A DNA stretch of 61,633 bases from assembly GCA_013298955.1 (NCBI GenBank), contig JAAFJT010000017.1, positions 1 to 61,633 of the forward strand. The letters run 5' to 3'. The translations under genes were made by a program, and so were the position numbers. The notes beneath the pieces are model-generated. The model saw nothing but the letters and a program-made list of their open reading frames with translations, was not told the origin of the DNA and searched no databases. Every line of letters begins with the position of its first letter. The stretch's first letter is position 1. Positions 33,742 through 42,560 of the stretch are shown piece by piece. The DNA is from Chitinophagales bacterium. GTDB taxonomy: Bacteria; Bacteroidota; Bacteroidia; Chitinophagales; Saprospiraceae.

Positions 33742-33945
33742 AAGGTCGGCGAGGTTGTAACCCTATCTATTACCCACAGCATAAAAAAAGGTGCGTAGCA
33801 CCACAACATTGGTAGCAAAACGATGGATAAATCCATTTAGAGGTGCGTAGCACTGCAACATGCACCGTTTTGACCGATATTTCGGTGCTTGCGCACCTTT
33901 TTTGATGTTGTGGGTAATGGATAGGTTTGTGACTTCGCCGACCTT
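33742..33945 (+). repeat. long composite palindrome: family C inside family A
   Basis: Arms of about 60 bases start 11 bases after the preceding stop codon. Outer parts are family A (AAGGTCGGCGAGG and TTCGCCGACCTT), then CCTATCTATTACCCACA with TGTGGGTAATGGATAGG, then family C (AAGGTGCGTAGCACC, GGTGCTTGCGCACCTT). An inner family C unit (33832 onward) is in the loop. In my alignment six arm differences keep G-U pairing on the plus strand. Confidence 0.85.
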
Positions 33946-34104
33946 TTGAACAGATTCTTTCAATTGAACTACCAATACCTATTCAAAGAACTCTTATTTA
34001 GACAACTTTTCACATGCGATATACATAACCGATTTTCAATTTTAAGGCGGATTTACGGCATGTCGGATTCAAAAAACGGTTCTAAATTATTCAATCTTTT
34101 TCCG
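33946..34104. other. gap upstream of the oxidoreductase gene
   Basis: About 160 bases with no supported gene. It begins with TTGAACAGATTCTTTCAATT, the flank of family A, and leads to the -7 box at 34105. Confidence 0.4.
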
Positions 34105-34112
34105 TACTTTTG
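34105..34112 (+). promoter_or_regulatory. -7 promoter box of the oxidoreductase-miaE operon
   Basis: TACTTTTG, an exact TAnnTTTG match, 31 bases before the ATG at 34144. The -33 element is unclear. Confidence 0.5.
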
Positions 34113-34143
34113 AGCCTTTTAAAACCTATCTATTGGAAAAAGA

Positions 34144-35313
34144 ATGAAAAAAGAGCTAAGAAAAATGAGGATGGGCATGGTCGGTGGCGGCTTAGATGCC
34201 TTCATTGGCGCGGTGCATCGGAAAGCGGCTGCCTTAGATGGCGAAATTGAATTGGTCTGTGGGGCATTCAGTTCCGACCCTGAGAAATCGCGGGCAACAG
34301 GACGTGCTTTGTACCTGCCCGAACAACGTGTTTATGAAAGTTATGAACAAATGTTTCGGAGTGAAAAACTATTGCCCGAAGGTGAACGGATGGATTTTGT
34401 GAGCATTGTCACGCCAAATCACGTTCATTTTGCCCCTGCAAAAGCGGCTTTAGAAAATGGTTTTCATGTCATGTTGGATAAACCGTTATCGTTTTCCTTC
34501 AAAGAAGCCAAATTATTGAAGGCTTTGGTCGATAAAACAGGTTTAATGTTTGGTTTGACCCATACTTATACGGGTTATCCGATGATTAAAGAAGCGCGGC
34601 ATTTGGTGCGGACGGGCGCATTGGGCAAGGTGCGTAAAATCTATGTTGAGTATCCACAAGGTTGGCTTTCAACGCCGTTGGAAATGACAGGGCAAAAACA
34701 ATCGGCTTGGCGGACAGACCCTGCGCGGTCGGGCAAAAGTGGATGTATGGGCGATATTGGGACGCATTGTGAAAACTTAGTTGAATTTGTTACGGGCTTG
34801 AAAATCAATGAGTTATGCGCCGATTTGAATACCGTTGTCGAAGGTCGTCAATTGGATGATGATGGTTCGGTCTTGCTTCGATTTGAAGGCGGTGCGACGG
34901 GGATTTTAATGGCAACCCAAGTGGCGGCGGGCGAAATGAATGCGTTGCGTTTGCGCGTTTATGGTGAAAAAGGTGGGTTAGATTGGCATCAAGAATTTCC
35001 GAATCAATTGAAAATCAAGTGGTTAGATAAACCTATGGAGATTTTACAAACGGGTTCCCCTTTTCTGACTTCGACGGCAGCAGCTAAAAATACGCGGTAT
35101 CCTGCGGGGCATCCCGAAGGTTATGGAGAGGCTTTTGCCAATTTATACCGCAATTTTGCGTTGAACCTGCGGGCAAGATTCAACGGCATTGCGCCTGACC
35201 CCGATTTGGCAGATGTGCCGACGGTCGAAGAAGGTTTGAGAGGCATGGCGTTTATTGAAACGTTGATAAAATCCACTGCTTCCAAAAATAAATGGACAAA
35301 AATGATTGAATAA
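34144..35313 (+). CDS. Gfo/Idh/MocA family oxidoreductase
   Basis: A 389-residue NAD(P)-dependent sugar or cyclitol oxidoreductase. The N-terminal Rossmann fold starts MGMVGGGLDAFIGAVHRKAA, and the substrate lysine motif is HVMLDKPLSF (DKP in place of the usual EKP). The C-terminal domain has GDIGTHCENLVEFVTG, with a histidine near residue 205 in the usual catalytic place. The substrate is unknown. The gene is followed after 19 bases by miaE, so they share a transcript; a functional link is not evident. Confidence 0.9.
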   Translation: MKKELRKMRMGMVGGGLDAFIGAVHRKAAALDGEIELVCGAFSSDPEKSRATGRALYLPEQRVYESYEQMFRSEKLLPEGERMDFVSIVTPNHVHFAPAKAALENGFHVMLDKPLSFSFKEAKLLKALVDKTGLMFGLTHTYTGYPMIKEARHLVRTGALGKVRKIYVEYPQGWLSTPLEMTGQKQSAWRTDPARSGKSGCMGDIGTHCENLVEFVTGLKINELCADLNTVVEGRQLDDDGSVLLRFEGGATGILMATQVAAGEMNALRLRVYGEKGGLDWHQEFPNQLKIKWLDKPMEILQTGSPFLTSTAAAKNTRYPAGHPEGYGEAFANLYRNFALNLRARFNGIAPDPDLADVPTVEEGLRGMAFIETLIKSTASKNKWTKMIE

Positions 35314-35332
35314 AGGATTTGAATCAGGTACC

Positions 35333-35950
35333 ATGATAAAATCATACGTGCAAGAGGCACACAAACAGGTTTTGGGTTTACAATTGCCGACCGACCCGCG
35401 CTGGGCGGATTTGGCGCAGATTTCCTTAGAAGCCATCTTGACAGACCATGCGTATTGCGAGCAAAAAGCAGCCACTGCCTGCATTTCTTTGATTCAATCT
35501 TATCCCGATAAGGAGGAATTGGTCAAAGAATTAGCCCCAATCGTCACCGAAGAATGGGGGCATTTTCGGTTGGTTTGGGCGGAATTGCAAAAGCGCGGTT
35601 TGAAACTCGGCAGACAGCGAAAAGATGAATATGTCAACAAATTGTTGCAATTTGAAAACAAAACAGGGGATAGAGATGCCCGTTTGGTTGAAAAACTGTT
35701 GATTTGTGCCTTGATAGAGGCGCGGAGTTGTGAGCGATTTCGTCAATTATCCTTGCATATTGATGATGAACACTTGAAAACCTTTTATCATCAATTCATG
35801 GTTTCCGAAGCAGGACATTACAAATTGTTTATTGAATTGGCAACCTTGTATGGCGATGAAAAGGCAGTTCGCACGCGCTGGAAGGCTTTTTTGGAATACG
35901 AAGCAGAAGTAATGCGCCATATGGAAGTGCGCGGAGACCGAATGCATTAA
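35333..35950 (+). CDS. miaE: tRNA 2-methylthio-N6-isopentenyladenosine hydroxylase
   Basis: A 205-residue di-iron ferritin-like oxygenase that hydroxylates ms2i6A at position 37 of tRNAs, using O2. Iron ligands are visible as SLEAILTDHAYCEQKAA (first glutamate pair), EEWGHF, IEARSCERF and SEAGHYKLF, matching the MiaE pattern of E and E-x-x-H residues. The ATG at 35333 is chosen over an in-frame TTG at 35306 that would overlap the previous gene. It is encoded directly downstream of an unrelated oxidoreductase. Confidence 0.92.
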   Translation: MIKSYVQEAHKQVLGLQLPTDPRWADLAQISLEAILTDHAYCEQKAATACISLIQSYPDKEELVKELAPIVTEEWGHFRLVWAELQKRGLKLGRQRKDEYVNKLLQFENKTGDRDARLVEKLLICALIEARSCERFRQLSLHIDDEHLKTFYHQFMVSEAGHYKLFIELATLYGDEKAVRTRWKAFLEYEAEVMRHMEVRGDRMH

Positions 35951-35972
35951 TTATACAACCTTTCAGTAATTT

Positions 35973-36030
35973 CCGCTTTGGGAAATTTTTGAAATAGGAT
36001 GCTGATGATTGTAAGGATTGCAAGGATTTT
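35973..36030. repeat. left arm of a family D palindrome
   Basis: TTTGGGAAATTTTTGAAATA and GGATGCTGATGATTGTAAGG match the left half of family D. The right half is missing; a family B element follows at once. Confidence 0.75.
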
Positions 36031-36040
36031 TTTTAGTTTC

Positions 36041-36240
36041 TATACTTTGCGTCAGTGGTTTTAGATACAATTGGAACGCGGATGACGCGGATTGGGCGGA
36101 TTTACGCGGATTTTTTGAGTTTTATACAAATTTTTATTTTATTTTGAAAAAGCATTCAAATAAAATAAAAATTTGTATAAAACTCAAAAAATCCGTGAAA
36201 ATTTGCCCAATCCGTGTCATCCGTGTTCCAATTGTATACC
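36041..36240. repeat. palindromic repeat family B, copy 5
   Basis: A 200-base palindrome whose central arms (GGATTTTTTGAGTTTTATAC and beyond) are nearly perfect. Five arm differences, all of the G-U type on the plus strand, occur in the GGAACGCGGATGACGCGGAT part. Located between convergent miaE and M1 peptidase genes. Confidence 0.9.
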
Positions 36241-36273
36241 GTTCCTAAATGAGTTGAAAATAAATTCGAGCGC

Positions 36274-36306
36274 AACTTGCGTCAAGTTTCAAACTTGACG
36301 CAAGTT
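36274..36306. repeat. palindromic repeat family I
   Basis: AACTTGCGTCAAGTTT-C-AAACTTGACGCAAGTT, a 33-base perfect palindrome. The same arms, interrupted, flank the family D element at 39949-40140. Confidence 0.9.
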
Positions 36307-36371
36307 TAGTTTACCAACTGATGTAGGAGAAGTATATCCAGTCCTGAAGCAAAGTATTTCCTAAAAAATCA

Positions 36372-36418
36372 ATCCTATTTGAATCCTAAAAATCTAATAA
36401 ATCCTAATTCAAACCTTG
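36372..36418. repeat. partial family G repeat
   Basis: CTATTTGAATCCTAAAAATC and AAATCCTAATTCAAACCTTG match the right arm of family G, just before the end of the M1 peptidase gene (36425). Confidence 0.6.
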
Positions 36419-36424
36419 AATGGA

Positions 36425-38089
36425 CTAATCTATTTTTTTTGTTTCAATATAAAACAATTCAGTTGCGACTGCAAAATTCGCCGCTTTCAAACCTTTTATA
36501 ACCGTTTTAGACCATTCATTCGTTGCCGAAACCGTTTTATAAGCACTCGCTTGTCCGAATCGAATCGGCATTTCAAAACCTTTCACGTCCGTCTCCCATC
36601 GATACGAAACTTCTAAACCTTGCCACGTTTTTTTGAGTTTATATTGCAAAATAGGCATTTTCACTTGATACAAATATTGTTCAAAAAAGGGCGCGTAATC
36701 TTTTTTCAAATACGTCGAAATAAATTGTATTACTTCCTGTGTCGTGGTGGTTTTGTAAGCAAATTGGTGATACAAGGCTTTAAACATATCAAAAAAAAGT
36801 TTATCATTTCCAATCGCATGACGCAACGTGTGAATCATCCAAGTACCTTTGAAATAAATATCACTTGTTGGACTAAAATTCACATCGGCGGGTCCGATAA
36901 GCGGTTGCAAGCCTTCAATCATCATTTTTTGATTTGCCAAATAACGGAGCGCGTCCTGATAAGACATCGTTTCTTCGACATATAACGATTCTAAATAAGT
37001 TGTAAAGCCTTCATGTATCCACATATCGGTATGATCTTTACAACTCACGGCATTGCCCCAATATTCATGACCGCTTTCATGCACGATGATATAATCCCAA
37101 TTCATATCCGCAGGAATCATCCCACCGAGATAACCGCGCATGTATTGATTGCCATAAGCAATCGCACTTTGATGCTCCATGCCCAAATAAGGCGTTTCCA
37201 CTAAGGCATAACCATCGCGCCAAAACGGATATTTCCCCAAATATTTCTCATAACAAGCCAACATCAGCTTGGTTTGTTGAAATTGACTTGCTGCTTTTGC
37301 TGCATTTTCCTTCAAAACGTAATAATCTAAATTCAATTTGGAACCATCTTTTGCGGTATAAGTATCATCAAAATGGTGATAATCTGCCACATTCAAGGTT
37401 ACATTATAGTTGTTAATCGGGTACGAAACGAACCATTGATATTTTTTATAACCAAATGTATCTTCTGAAATTTGCCGCAGATTCCCATTACAAACCGCCT
37501 TTAAATCATTCGGCACACTGACCGAAATCGACATACTATCGGGTTCATCACTGAGATGATCTTTATTGGGCCACCAAAGGCTTGCGCCAATTCCTTCACA
37601 CGAAACCGCAAACCAGGGCTTTCCAGCAGCGTCTTTTTTCCAAGTAAAACCACCATCCCAAGGCGCGTTTTTAGCAATAATGGGTGTACCATGATATTCG
37701 ATTTTTAATTTTCCAACTGTTTTTTGCGGAACGGTCTTTAAAAAATAAACCCAAAAAGTATTATGTAATCGTTTGAATTTCAATGATTTATTTTCAAAAA
37801 TAATTTTATCAATTTTCATATTTTCAAAAAGGTCTAATTGCAAACTATCAAAAGCATGCACCGCTTGAAACGTCATTTCATTAAAACCTGCAATAGAGCG
37901 TTTCGGAATATCAACGCGAATTTGCAAATCATAAAACGTCACATCGAAACAAGTCCGTGCAGGCGACAACATGCCGCGCAAGGTATCCGACAACGTAAAT
38001 TGTTTTTTGTCTTTGAAAAAATCACGCTGACAATGCGCCGTAGGCAATCCGAAAGCAAAAATTAACAAAATCAACAGTTTGTTTTTCAT
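36425..38089 (-). CDS. M1 family metallopeptidase
   Basis: A 554-residue zinc aminopeptidase-like protein with a signal peptide (MKNKLLILLIFAFGLPTAHC). The catalytic motif HESGH is near residue 336 and the third ligand is the glutamate of WIHEGF about 19 residues later. The GMEHQSAIAYGNQ exopeptidase-type motif precedes the zinc site. Shorter than cytosolic aminopeptidase N because the long C-terminal helical domain is reduced. It removes N-terminal residues from peptides, probably in the periplasm or outside the cell. The start at 38089 is preferred over 38149 because it gives a clean signal peptide. Confidence 0.9.
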   Translation of the reverse strand: MKNKLLILLIFAFGLPTAHCQRDFFKDKKQFTLSDTLRGMLSPARTCFDVTFYDLQIRVDIPKRSIAGFNEMTFQAVHAFDSLQLDLFENMKIDKIIFENKSLKFKRLHNTFWVYFLKTVPQKTVGKLKIEYHGTPIIAKNAPWDGGFTWKKDAAGKPWFAVSCEGIGASLWWPNKDHLSDEPDSMSISVSVPNDLKAVCNGNLRQISEDTFGYKKYQWFVSYPINNYNVTLNVADYHHFDDTYTAKDGSKLNLDYYVLKENAAKAASQFQQTKLMLACYEKYLGKYPFWRDGYALVETPYLGMEHQSAIAYGNQYMRGYLGGMIPADMNWDYIIVHESGHEYWGNAVSCKDHTDMWIHEGFTTYLESLYVEETMSYQDALRYLANQKMMIEGLQPLIGPADVNFSPTSDIYFKGTWMIHTLRHAIGNDKLFFDMFKALYHQFAYKTTTTQEVIQFISTYLKKDYAPFFEQYLYQVKMPILQYKLKKTWQGLEVSYRWETDVKGFEMPIRFGQASAYKTVSATNEWSKTVIKGLKAANFAVATELFYIETKKID

Positions 38090-38172
38090 TTTTTCTTTTT
38101 TGAAACACATAGGAAACAGAGTTGAAATAGAACACGTATTTGACATCATGAATACATGCCCTATTGTAATTG

Positions 38173-38180
38173 CAAATATA
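38173..38180 (-). promoter_or_regulatory. -7 promoter box of the M1 peptidase gene
   Basis: Reads TATATTTG on the minus strand, an exact TAnnTTTG match. No -33 box at standard spacing. Confidence 0.45.
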
Positions 38181-38197
38181 AGTCTTTTTTTGTAAAA

Positions 38198-38228
38198 TTT
38201 GGTTGCACCAAATTTTTAATTAGTTTTG
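38198..38228 (+). promoter_or_regulatory. promoter of the heptose gene pair
   Basis: TTTG at 38198-38201, 19 bases, TAGTTTTG at 38221-38228: a perfect Bacteroidota promoter. Transcription would start near 38235, ruling out an upstream start at 38226. Confidence 0.8.
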
Positions 38229-38285
38229 CAGCCGTTTGACACAAAAATCATCCATTTAAAGTTAAAATTCAAAATTTTTATTAAT

Positions 38286-39308
38286 ATGTTTTTTAGAAGT
38301 AAAGCACCATTGCGCATTGGATTAGCGGGCGGCGGCACCGATGTCAGCCCTTATTGCGACCGATATGGCGGGGCTATTTTGAACGCATCCATTAATATTT
38401 TTGCAAATGTGACGCTGGAACCGTTGGAAACAGGCGAAGTCATTTTGCAATCCATTGACCGACAACAACGGGAAGTGTTAAAAGCGGCTTTGCAATTGGA
38501 AACCGATAGCGGTTTGGTCTTATTGAAAGGCGTTTACAACCGAATTGTGCGCGATTTTGCTCGAAAACCCTTGTCTTGTCGCGTCACGACCCATGTAGAA
38601 GCACCGTTAGGCTCTGGTTTGGGGACTTCTTCGACGCTGGTGGTGGCGATTATTGGCGCGTTTGCCGAATGGTTGCAACTGCCTTTGGGCGAATATGACA
38701 TTGCGCATCTGGCATATCAGGTCGAGCGCGAAGATTTAGGCATGGCAGGCGGAAGGCAAGACCAATATGCCGCAACCTTTGGCGGTTTCAATTTCATGGA
38801 ATTTTATGCCCATGATAAAGTGATTGTCAATCCTTTACGCATTAAACAAGATTATATCCATGAATTAGAATATAATCTTTTATTGTACTATACCGAAACC
38901 AGTCGGCTCTCGCACAGCATCATCGAAACGCAACAAGCCAATATTCAACAATCGCAAACCAAAGCGATTGATGCGACACACAAGGTCAAAGAACAGGCTT
39001 TTTTGATGAAAGAAGCTATTTTGAGGGGCAATTTGCGCGAAATTGGTAAAATTTTGGATTTCGGATGGCAACATAAAAAGGCAATGGCGAAAAATATTTC
39101 GACGGCTCATATTGATGAAATTTATCAAGCGGCAATCAACGCTGGTGCAGACGGCGGCAAAATTTCGGGTGCGGGCGGCGGCGGATTTATGACGTTTTTT
39201 TGTCATGGGATTACGCGGTATCAAGTGATTGATGCGTTGAAAATGGCAGGTGGGCGATTCCAAGGTTTTCAATTTACCTCCGAAGGTTTGGTAACTTGGC
39301 ATTGTTAA
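38286..39308 (+). CDS. hddA: D-glycero-D-manno-heptose 7-phosphate kinase-like GHMP kinase
   Basis: A 340-residue GHMP kinase. The N-terminal APLRIGLAGGGTDVSPYCDRYGG is typical of HddA-type heptose 1-kinases; the phosphate loop is EAPLGSGLGTSSTLVVA near residues 106-122; and the third motif GGKISGAGGGGFMTFFC is near the C-terminus. HddA phosphorylates heptose 7-phosphate at C1 in the GDP-heptose route. The next gene encodes phosphoheptose isomerase, which supplies the substrate, so the assignment is well supported by context. L-fucose kinase-like relatives are the alternative. Confidence 0.85.
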   Translation: MFFRSKAPLRIGLAGGGTDVSPYCDRYGGAILNASINIFANVTLEPLETGEVILQSIDRQQREVLKAALQLETDSGLVLLKGVYNRIVRDFARKPLSCRVTTHVEAPLGSGLGTSSTLVVAIIGAFAEWLQLPLGEYDIAHLAYQVEREDLGMAGGRQDQYAATFGGFNFMEFYAHDKVIVNPLRIKQDYIHELEYNLLLYYTETSRLSHSIIETQQANIQQSQTKAIDATHKVKEQAFLMKEAILRGNLREIGKILDFGWQHKKAMAKNISTAHIDEIYQAAINAGADGGKISGAGGGGFMTFFCHGITRYQVIDALKMAGGRFQGFQFTSEGLVTWHC

Positions 39309-39352
39309 ATTAAAATCTAAATCCTTGATTATTAATTACTTAATACAAATTG

Positions 39353-39928
39353 ATGTCCAATATTAAAAAAATTATTCAAGAATCGATTGATGTTAAAACG
39401 CAATTATTGCGCGATGCTGTTTTAATGGATACGATTGAAAATATTGCGCAAGCGACGGTCCAAGCGTTTAAAGCAGACCATAAAGTTTGGTTTTGTGGCA
39501 ATGGCGGTTCTGCGGCAGATGCACAACACCTTGCGGCGGAACTTTCGGGGCGTTTTTATTATGACCGCGACCCGCTTTTTGCAGAAGCCTTGCATGTAAA
39601 TACATCGTATCTAACCGCAGTCGGCAATGATTATGGTTATGATGAAGTTTATGCGCGATTAATGCGGGCAAAAGGGCGAAAAGGCGATATTTTATTTTGT
39701 ATTTCGACTTCGGGCAATTCGCCGAATATTTTAAAAGCGATTGAAGTAGCGAAAAAAATAGGCGTTTTAGTCGTCGGCATGACGGGAAAAACAGGTGGTC
39801 AAATGGGCGAATCTTGCGATTTTCTGTTGAATGTGCCTTCTAAGGATACGCCGCGCATCCAAGAATGCCACATTTTATTGGGACATATCATTTGTCAATT
39901 GGTGGAAGAACGGATGTTTCCAAGATAA
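39353..39928 (+). CDS. gmhA: phosphoheptose isomerase (sedoheptulose 7-phosphate isomerase)
   Basis: A 191-residue SIS-domain isomerase converting sedoheptulose 7-phosphate to D-glycero-D-manno-heptose 7-phosphate. The FCGNGGSAADAQHLAAELSGRF motif near residues 45-67 is diagnostic, followed by FCISTSGNSPNILKAIEVAK and a late TPRIQECHILLGHIICQLVE with conserved glutamate and histidine. ATG at 39353 is chosen over TTG at 39350. It forms an operon with hddA, 44 bases apart, and contributes to heptose for lipopolysaccharide or glycoprotein glycans. Confidence 0.95.
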   Translation: MSNIKKIIQESIDVKTQLLRDAVLMDTIENIAQATVQAFKADHKVWFCGNGGSAADAQHLAAELSGRFYYDRDPLFAEALHVNTSYLTAVGNDYGYDEVYARLMRAKGRKGDILFCISTSGNSPNILKAIEVAKKIGVLVVGMTGKTGGQMGESCDFLLNVPSKDTPRIQECHILLGHIICQLVEERMFPR

Positions 39929-39948
39929 ATAACTATTTGAACATCAAT

Positions 39949-40140
39949 AACTTGCGTTAAATTTTAGCCGTTTCGCTTTGGAAATTTTTGAAATAGGATG
40001 CTGATGATTTTAAGGATTAGAAGGATCTTTTCGGTTGAAAAACGCAAAGGAGAACTAAAAATATCCTTGTAATCCTTAAAATCATCAGCATCCTATTTCA
40101 AAAATTTCCAAAGCGAAACGGCTGGAATTTGACACAAGTT
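39949..40140. repeat. family I palindrome split by a family D palindrome
   Basis: AACTTGCGTTAAATTTTAG on the left and TGGAATTTGACACAAGTT on the right are family I arms. Between them (39966-40122) is a complete family D element with outer arms GCCGTTTCGCTTTGGAAATT and AATTTCCAAAGCGAAACGGC. It fills the gap between gmhA and the convergent PLD gene. Confidence 0.85.
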
Positions 40141-40158
40141 GGGTTTTGAATTCGTATT

Positions 40159-41868
40159 TTAAAGAGACATGCCCGTAAAAGATTTCACACGTTTATAACG
40201 CAACGTGCCAACAGCATATTTTTTCAACCATTCATCCGTAGATGCCAAAAAGAAGCTGCCTGCTTTTTTGGCATCTGCGTCCAAATTTTTCAAAACCTGT
40301 GCCTGTTGAAATTGATTGAACAATCGATTAAACTCAGTCAAATAAATATCCGCGACTCGTTTATCGCCTCTAATGAGCAACATATTTTCATCATTGTTTA
40401 TCGTCGATTTATTGGTATAATTCGCCGAACCACTGACCACAATCGGGTCTGCGCTCAACGGATCCATCAATAAAATTTTAGTATGAAGAAATTCGACATT
40501 TGAATTTAAACGCGTCCGAGTTGTATTTTCCGTTACAACGCTGTCAACATCCATGCCCCAAGTGACAAAAACATTGTGTTTTTCATTGATAATCAAGTCT
40601 TTAGGTTCGGTATCGAACATCATAAAAACCAATTGACTTTTATCGGTATTATCCAAAAACGGGTCGGTCAATGTTTTATTGATGCCAAAAGGCAGCGTAA
40701 CGCATGAAAGCGTTTTCGCCTTATCCAACAATTCTGCATATAATTTCAACGCAGTCAAATCGCTCATTGGACTGAAAAAAGCGGTCGTCCCAACTGGAAT
40801 TTTCGCTATATCAGTCGGTTTAATCGCAGGTTGAATCGCATCAATGGCTTTTTGATAGGCTTGATGTTTTTGTTTTTGAACCACATCCGTTTCGCCCGCT
40901 AAACCACCCGGATTGGTTTTCAACAAATTCCAATATTCGACATATTTGGCAGCCACTTTTTCATTCCGAAGCCAATGTCCGACGTTACTATGCCCATGAA
41001 TGCCCGCAAATGTAATGTTAGTAGAACCCGTCCAGACCGCTTTCGGCGTTTTGCCGCCTTCGAGGAACACCATAAACTTATTGTGTTGAATATCTTTCGG
41101 GTTTGCAGTGCGTTCAATAATATTCTGAGTCGGAAAATTAGCTTTGTGCATAGCTTCCAAGATTTCCTCACGCGGTTGACTCGGTGGTTTTTCAGATACT
41201 TTCATATCTAAAATAATTTGAACATCAACGCCCTCTTCAATCGCTTTTTTCAAGGCTTGCAACACTGGCACATAGCTAAATTCGTAAAAACAACACCGCA
41301 AAGCATCGCCTTTTTTCGCTTGCGCAATGAATTTGAAGATTGCCTCCGACAAATCCCGACTCAACCAAGCTAAACCTTCCGCTTTTTTCGGTTCTTTCAT
41401 ATTCAACGGATGCGTTTTGCCAAAACGCGCCGTGTATGCCCGACTGTTCGCCGTACCGCGATTGAAAAAAACATCATGTTCTTGGTTGGTGAAAACGGGT
41501 TCGGTCGTGACTTTGATGGCAATCGGTTTCCCTTTTTGGAGTGCGCCGATTGCGCCCGTCATGGGATAGAAAAAATATTCATACGATTGTTCCGCTTTCA
41601 ACGACATATCGTCCCAAACAAAACCTTGCATTGGGTGTTCCAACGTACTCACCTGCGTATCAACAGTTGGTTCGGGGATTAAAGATTGGAAAACTTTGAA
41701 ACCATTTAAAAATTTGCGCTCTTGGGTAACCACATCATGGCGTTCGATGGCAAAGCCAAGCAAACCCGAAGTATTTGCTTTTTCAAAATCAATGGCAAAT
41801 GAAATGGTATTCGTGCCTGTAACGGCATAGACGGTATAACCGTTGGTCATGCTGGATTTAAACCGCAT
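40159..41868 (-). CDS. phospholipase D-like domain protein
   Basis: A 569-residue protein with two PLD HKD half-sites: QHNKFMVFLEGGKTPKAVWTG near residue 262, with STNITFAG after it, and LHTKILLMDPLSADPIVVSG near residue 459, followed by SANYTNKS. Both histidines and lysines are present, so it is likely to be active. There is no signal peptide. An N-terminal beta-rich region (residues 1-140) may be an Ig-like or fibronectin-like extension. PLD-family enzymes cleave phosphodiesters in lipids or nucleic acids; the substrate is unknown. It lies downstream of the MocA-like gene on the same strand. Confidence 0.85.
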   Translation of the reverse strand: MRFKSSMTNGYTVYAVTGTNTISFAIDFEKANTSGLLGFAIERHDVVTQERKFLNGFKVFQSLIPEPTVDTQVSTLEHPMQGFVWDDMSLKAEQSYEYFFYPMTGAIGALQKGKPIAIKVTTEPVFTNQEHDVFFNRGTANSRAYTARFGKTHPLNMKEPKKAEGLAWLSRDLSEAIFKFIAQAKKGDALRCCFYEFSYVPVLQALKKAIEEGVDVQIILDMKVSEKPPSQPREEILEAMHKANFPTQNIIERTANPKDIQHNKFMVFLEGGKTPKAVWTGSTNITFAGIHGHSNVGHWLRNEKVAAKYVEYWNLLKTNPGGLAGETDVVQKQKHQAYQKAIDAIQPAIKPTDIAKIPVGTTAFFSPMSDLTALKLYAELLDKAKTLSCVTLPFGINKTLTDPFLDNTDKSQLVFMMFDTEPKDLIINEKHNVFVTWGMDVDSVVTENTTRTRLNSNVEFLHTKILLMDPLSADPIVVSGSANYTNKSTINNDENMLLIRGDKRVADIYLTEFNRLFNQFQQAQVLKNLDADAKKAGSFFLASTDEWLKKYAVGTLRYKRVKSFTGMSL

Positions 41869-41928
41869 AAAATTTGGAATTTGAGTAAGTTAAGTTGCGA
41901 AGTTTGTTTTTTAACCAAAAATAAAGCG

Positions 41929-41936
41929 CAAAGATA
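41929..41936 (-). promoter_or_regulatory. possible -7 box of the PLD gene
   Basis: Reads TATCTTTG on the minus strand, 61 bases ahead of the PLD ATG; no -33 box at normal spacing. Confidence 0.4.
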
Positions 41937-41945
41937 GTTAAAATG

Positions 41946-42551
41946 TCAAAACATGTTTTTGATTTTTTCATAATCTTCCCAATAATCTATGTCTTGAAAA
42001 ACGCCTTTGGTGGCTAATTCGACCGTCAAAATCGCGTCTGGATGCGCCCTAACAATCTCTTTACAACCATCAAGTGCGTCATGTGCGAGCAATTTTGTTT
42101 TAAAATGATTGGAAAAAAGAATGGGATTCCCGCGTTTGCCCGATAAAACGGGCGCAATGATTAAGGGTTTTTGATTTACAAACCATTGATTTTTAAACTG
42201 TTGTGCCAATAATTGATACATTTCAGGTTTGATAAAGGGCATATCTGAAAGTGCAATCATATACACCTCTGCATCATCATCCACATTTAACAAGCCCGTT
42301 TGAATCGAACCCGTCATACCTGTTGCATAATTGGGATTAAAAACCATTTCAATTGGATAACCTTCCAAAACGGTTTGAACCTGTTCTGCTTGATGCCCTG
42401 TAACAACGATTATTTTGCCAATATTGGCTTGAATCAAATTTTCTACGGTTATTTGAACAATCGTTTTGTTTTTAAATGGTAACAATAATTTATTGACACC
42501 GTTCATGCGGCGCGATACACCTGCGGCGAGGAGAATAATATTTAATTTCAT
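41946..42551 (-). CDS. MocA-like nucleotidyltransferase
   Basis: A 201-residue MobA/MocA-type nucleotidyltransferase. The nucleotide loop LLAAGVSRRMNGVNKLLLPF is at the N-terminus, IALSDMPFIKPEMY carries the metal-binding aspartate, and GKRGNPILFS and DIDYWEDYEKI complete the fold. MocA adds CMP to the molybdenum cofactor; other members use different substrates. Molybdoenzyme genes are not visible nearby, so the role is uncertain. It follows the preceding gene by 9 bases, suggesting cotranscription. Confidence 0.85.
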   Translation of the reverse strand: MKLNIILLAAGVSRRMNGVNKLLLPFKNKTIVQITVENLIQANIGKIIVVTGHQAEQVQTVLEGYPIEMVFNPNYATGMTGSIQTGLLNVDDDAEVYMIALSDMPFIKPEMYQLLAQQFKNQWFVNQKPLIIAPVLSGKRGNPILFSNHFKTKLLAHDALDGCKEIVRAHPDAILTVELATKGVFQDIDYWEDYEKIKNMF

Positions 42552-42560
42552 AAGTTAGGT

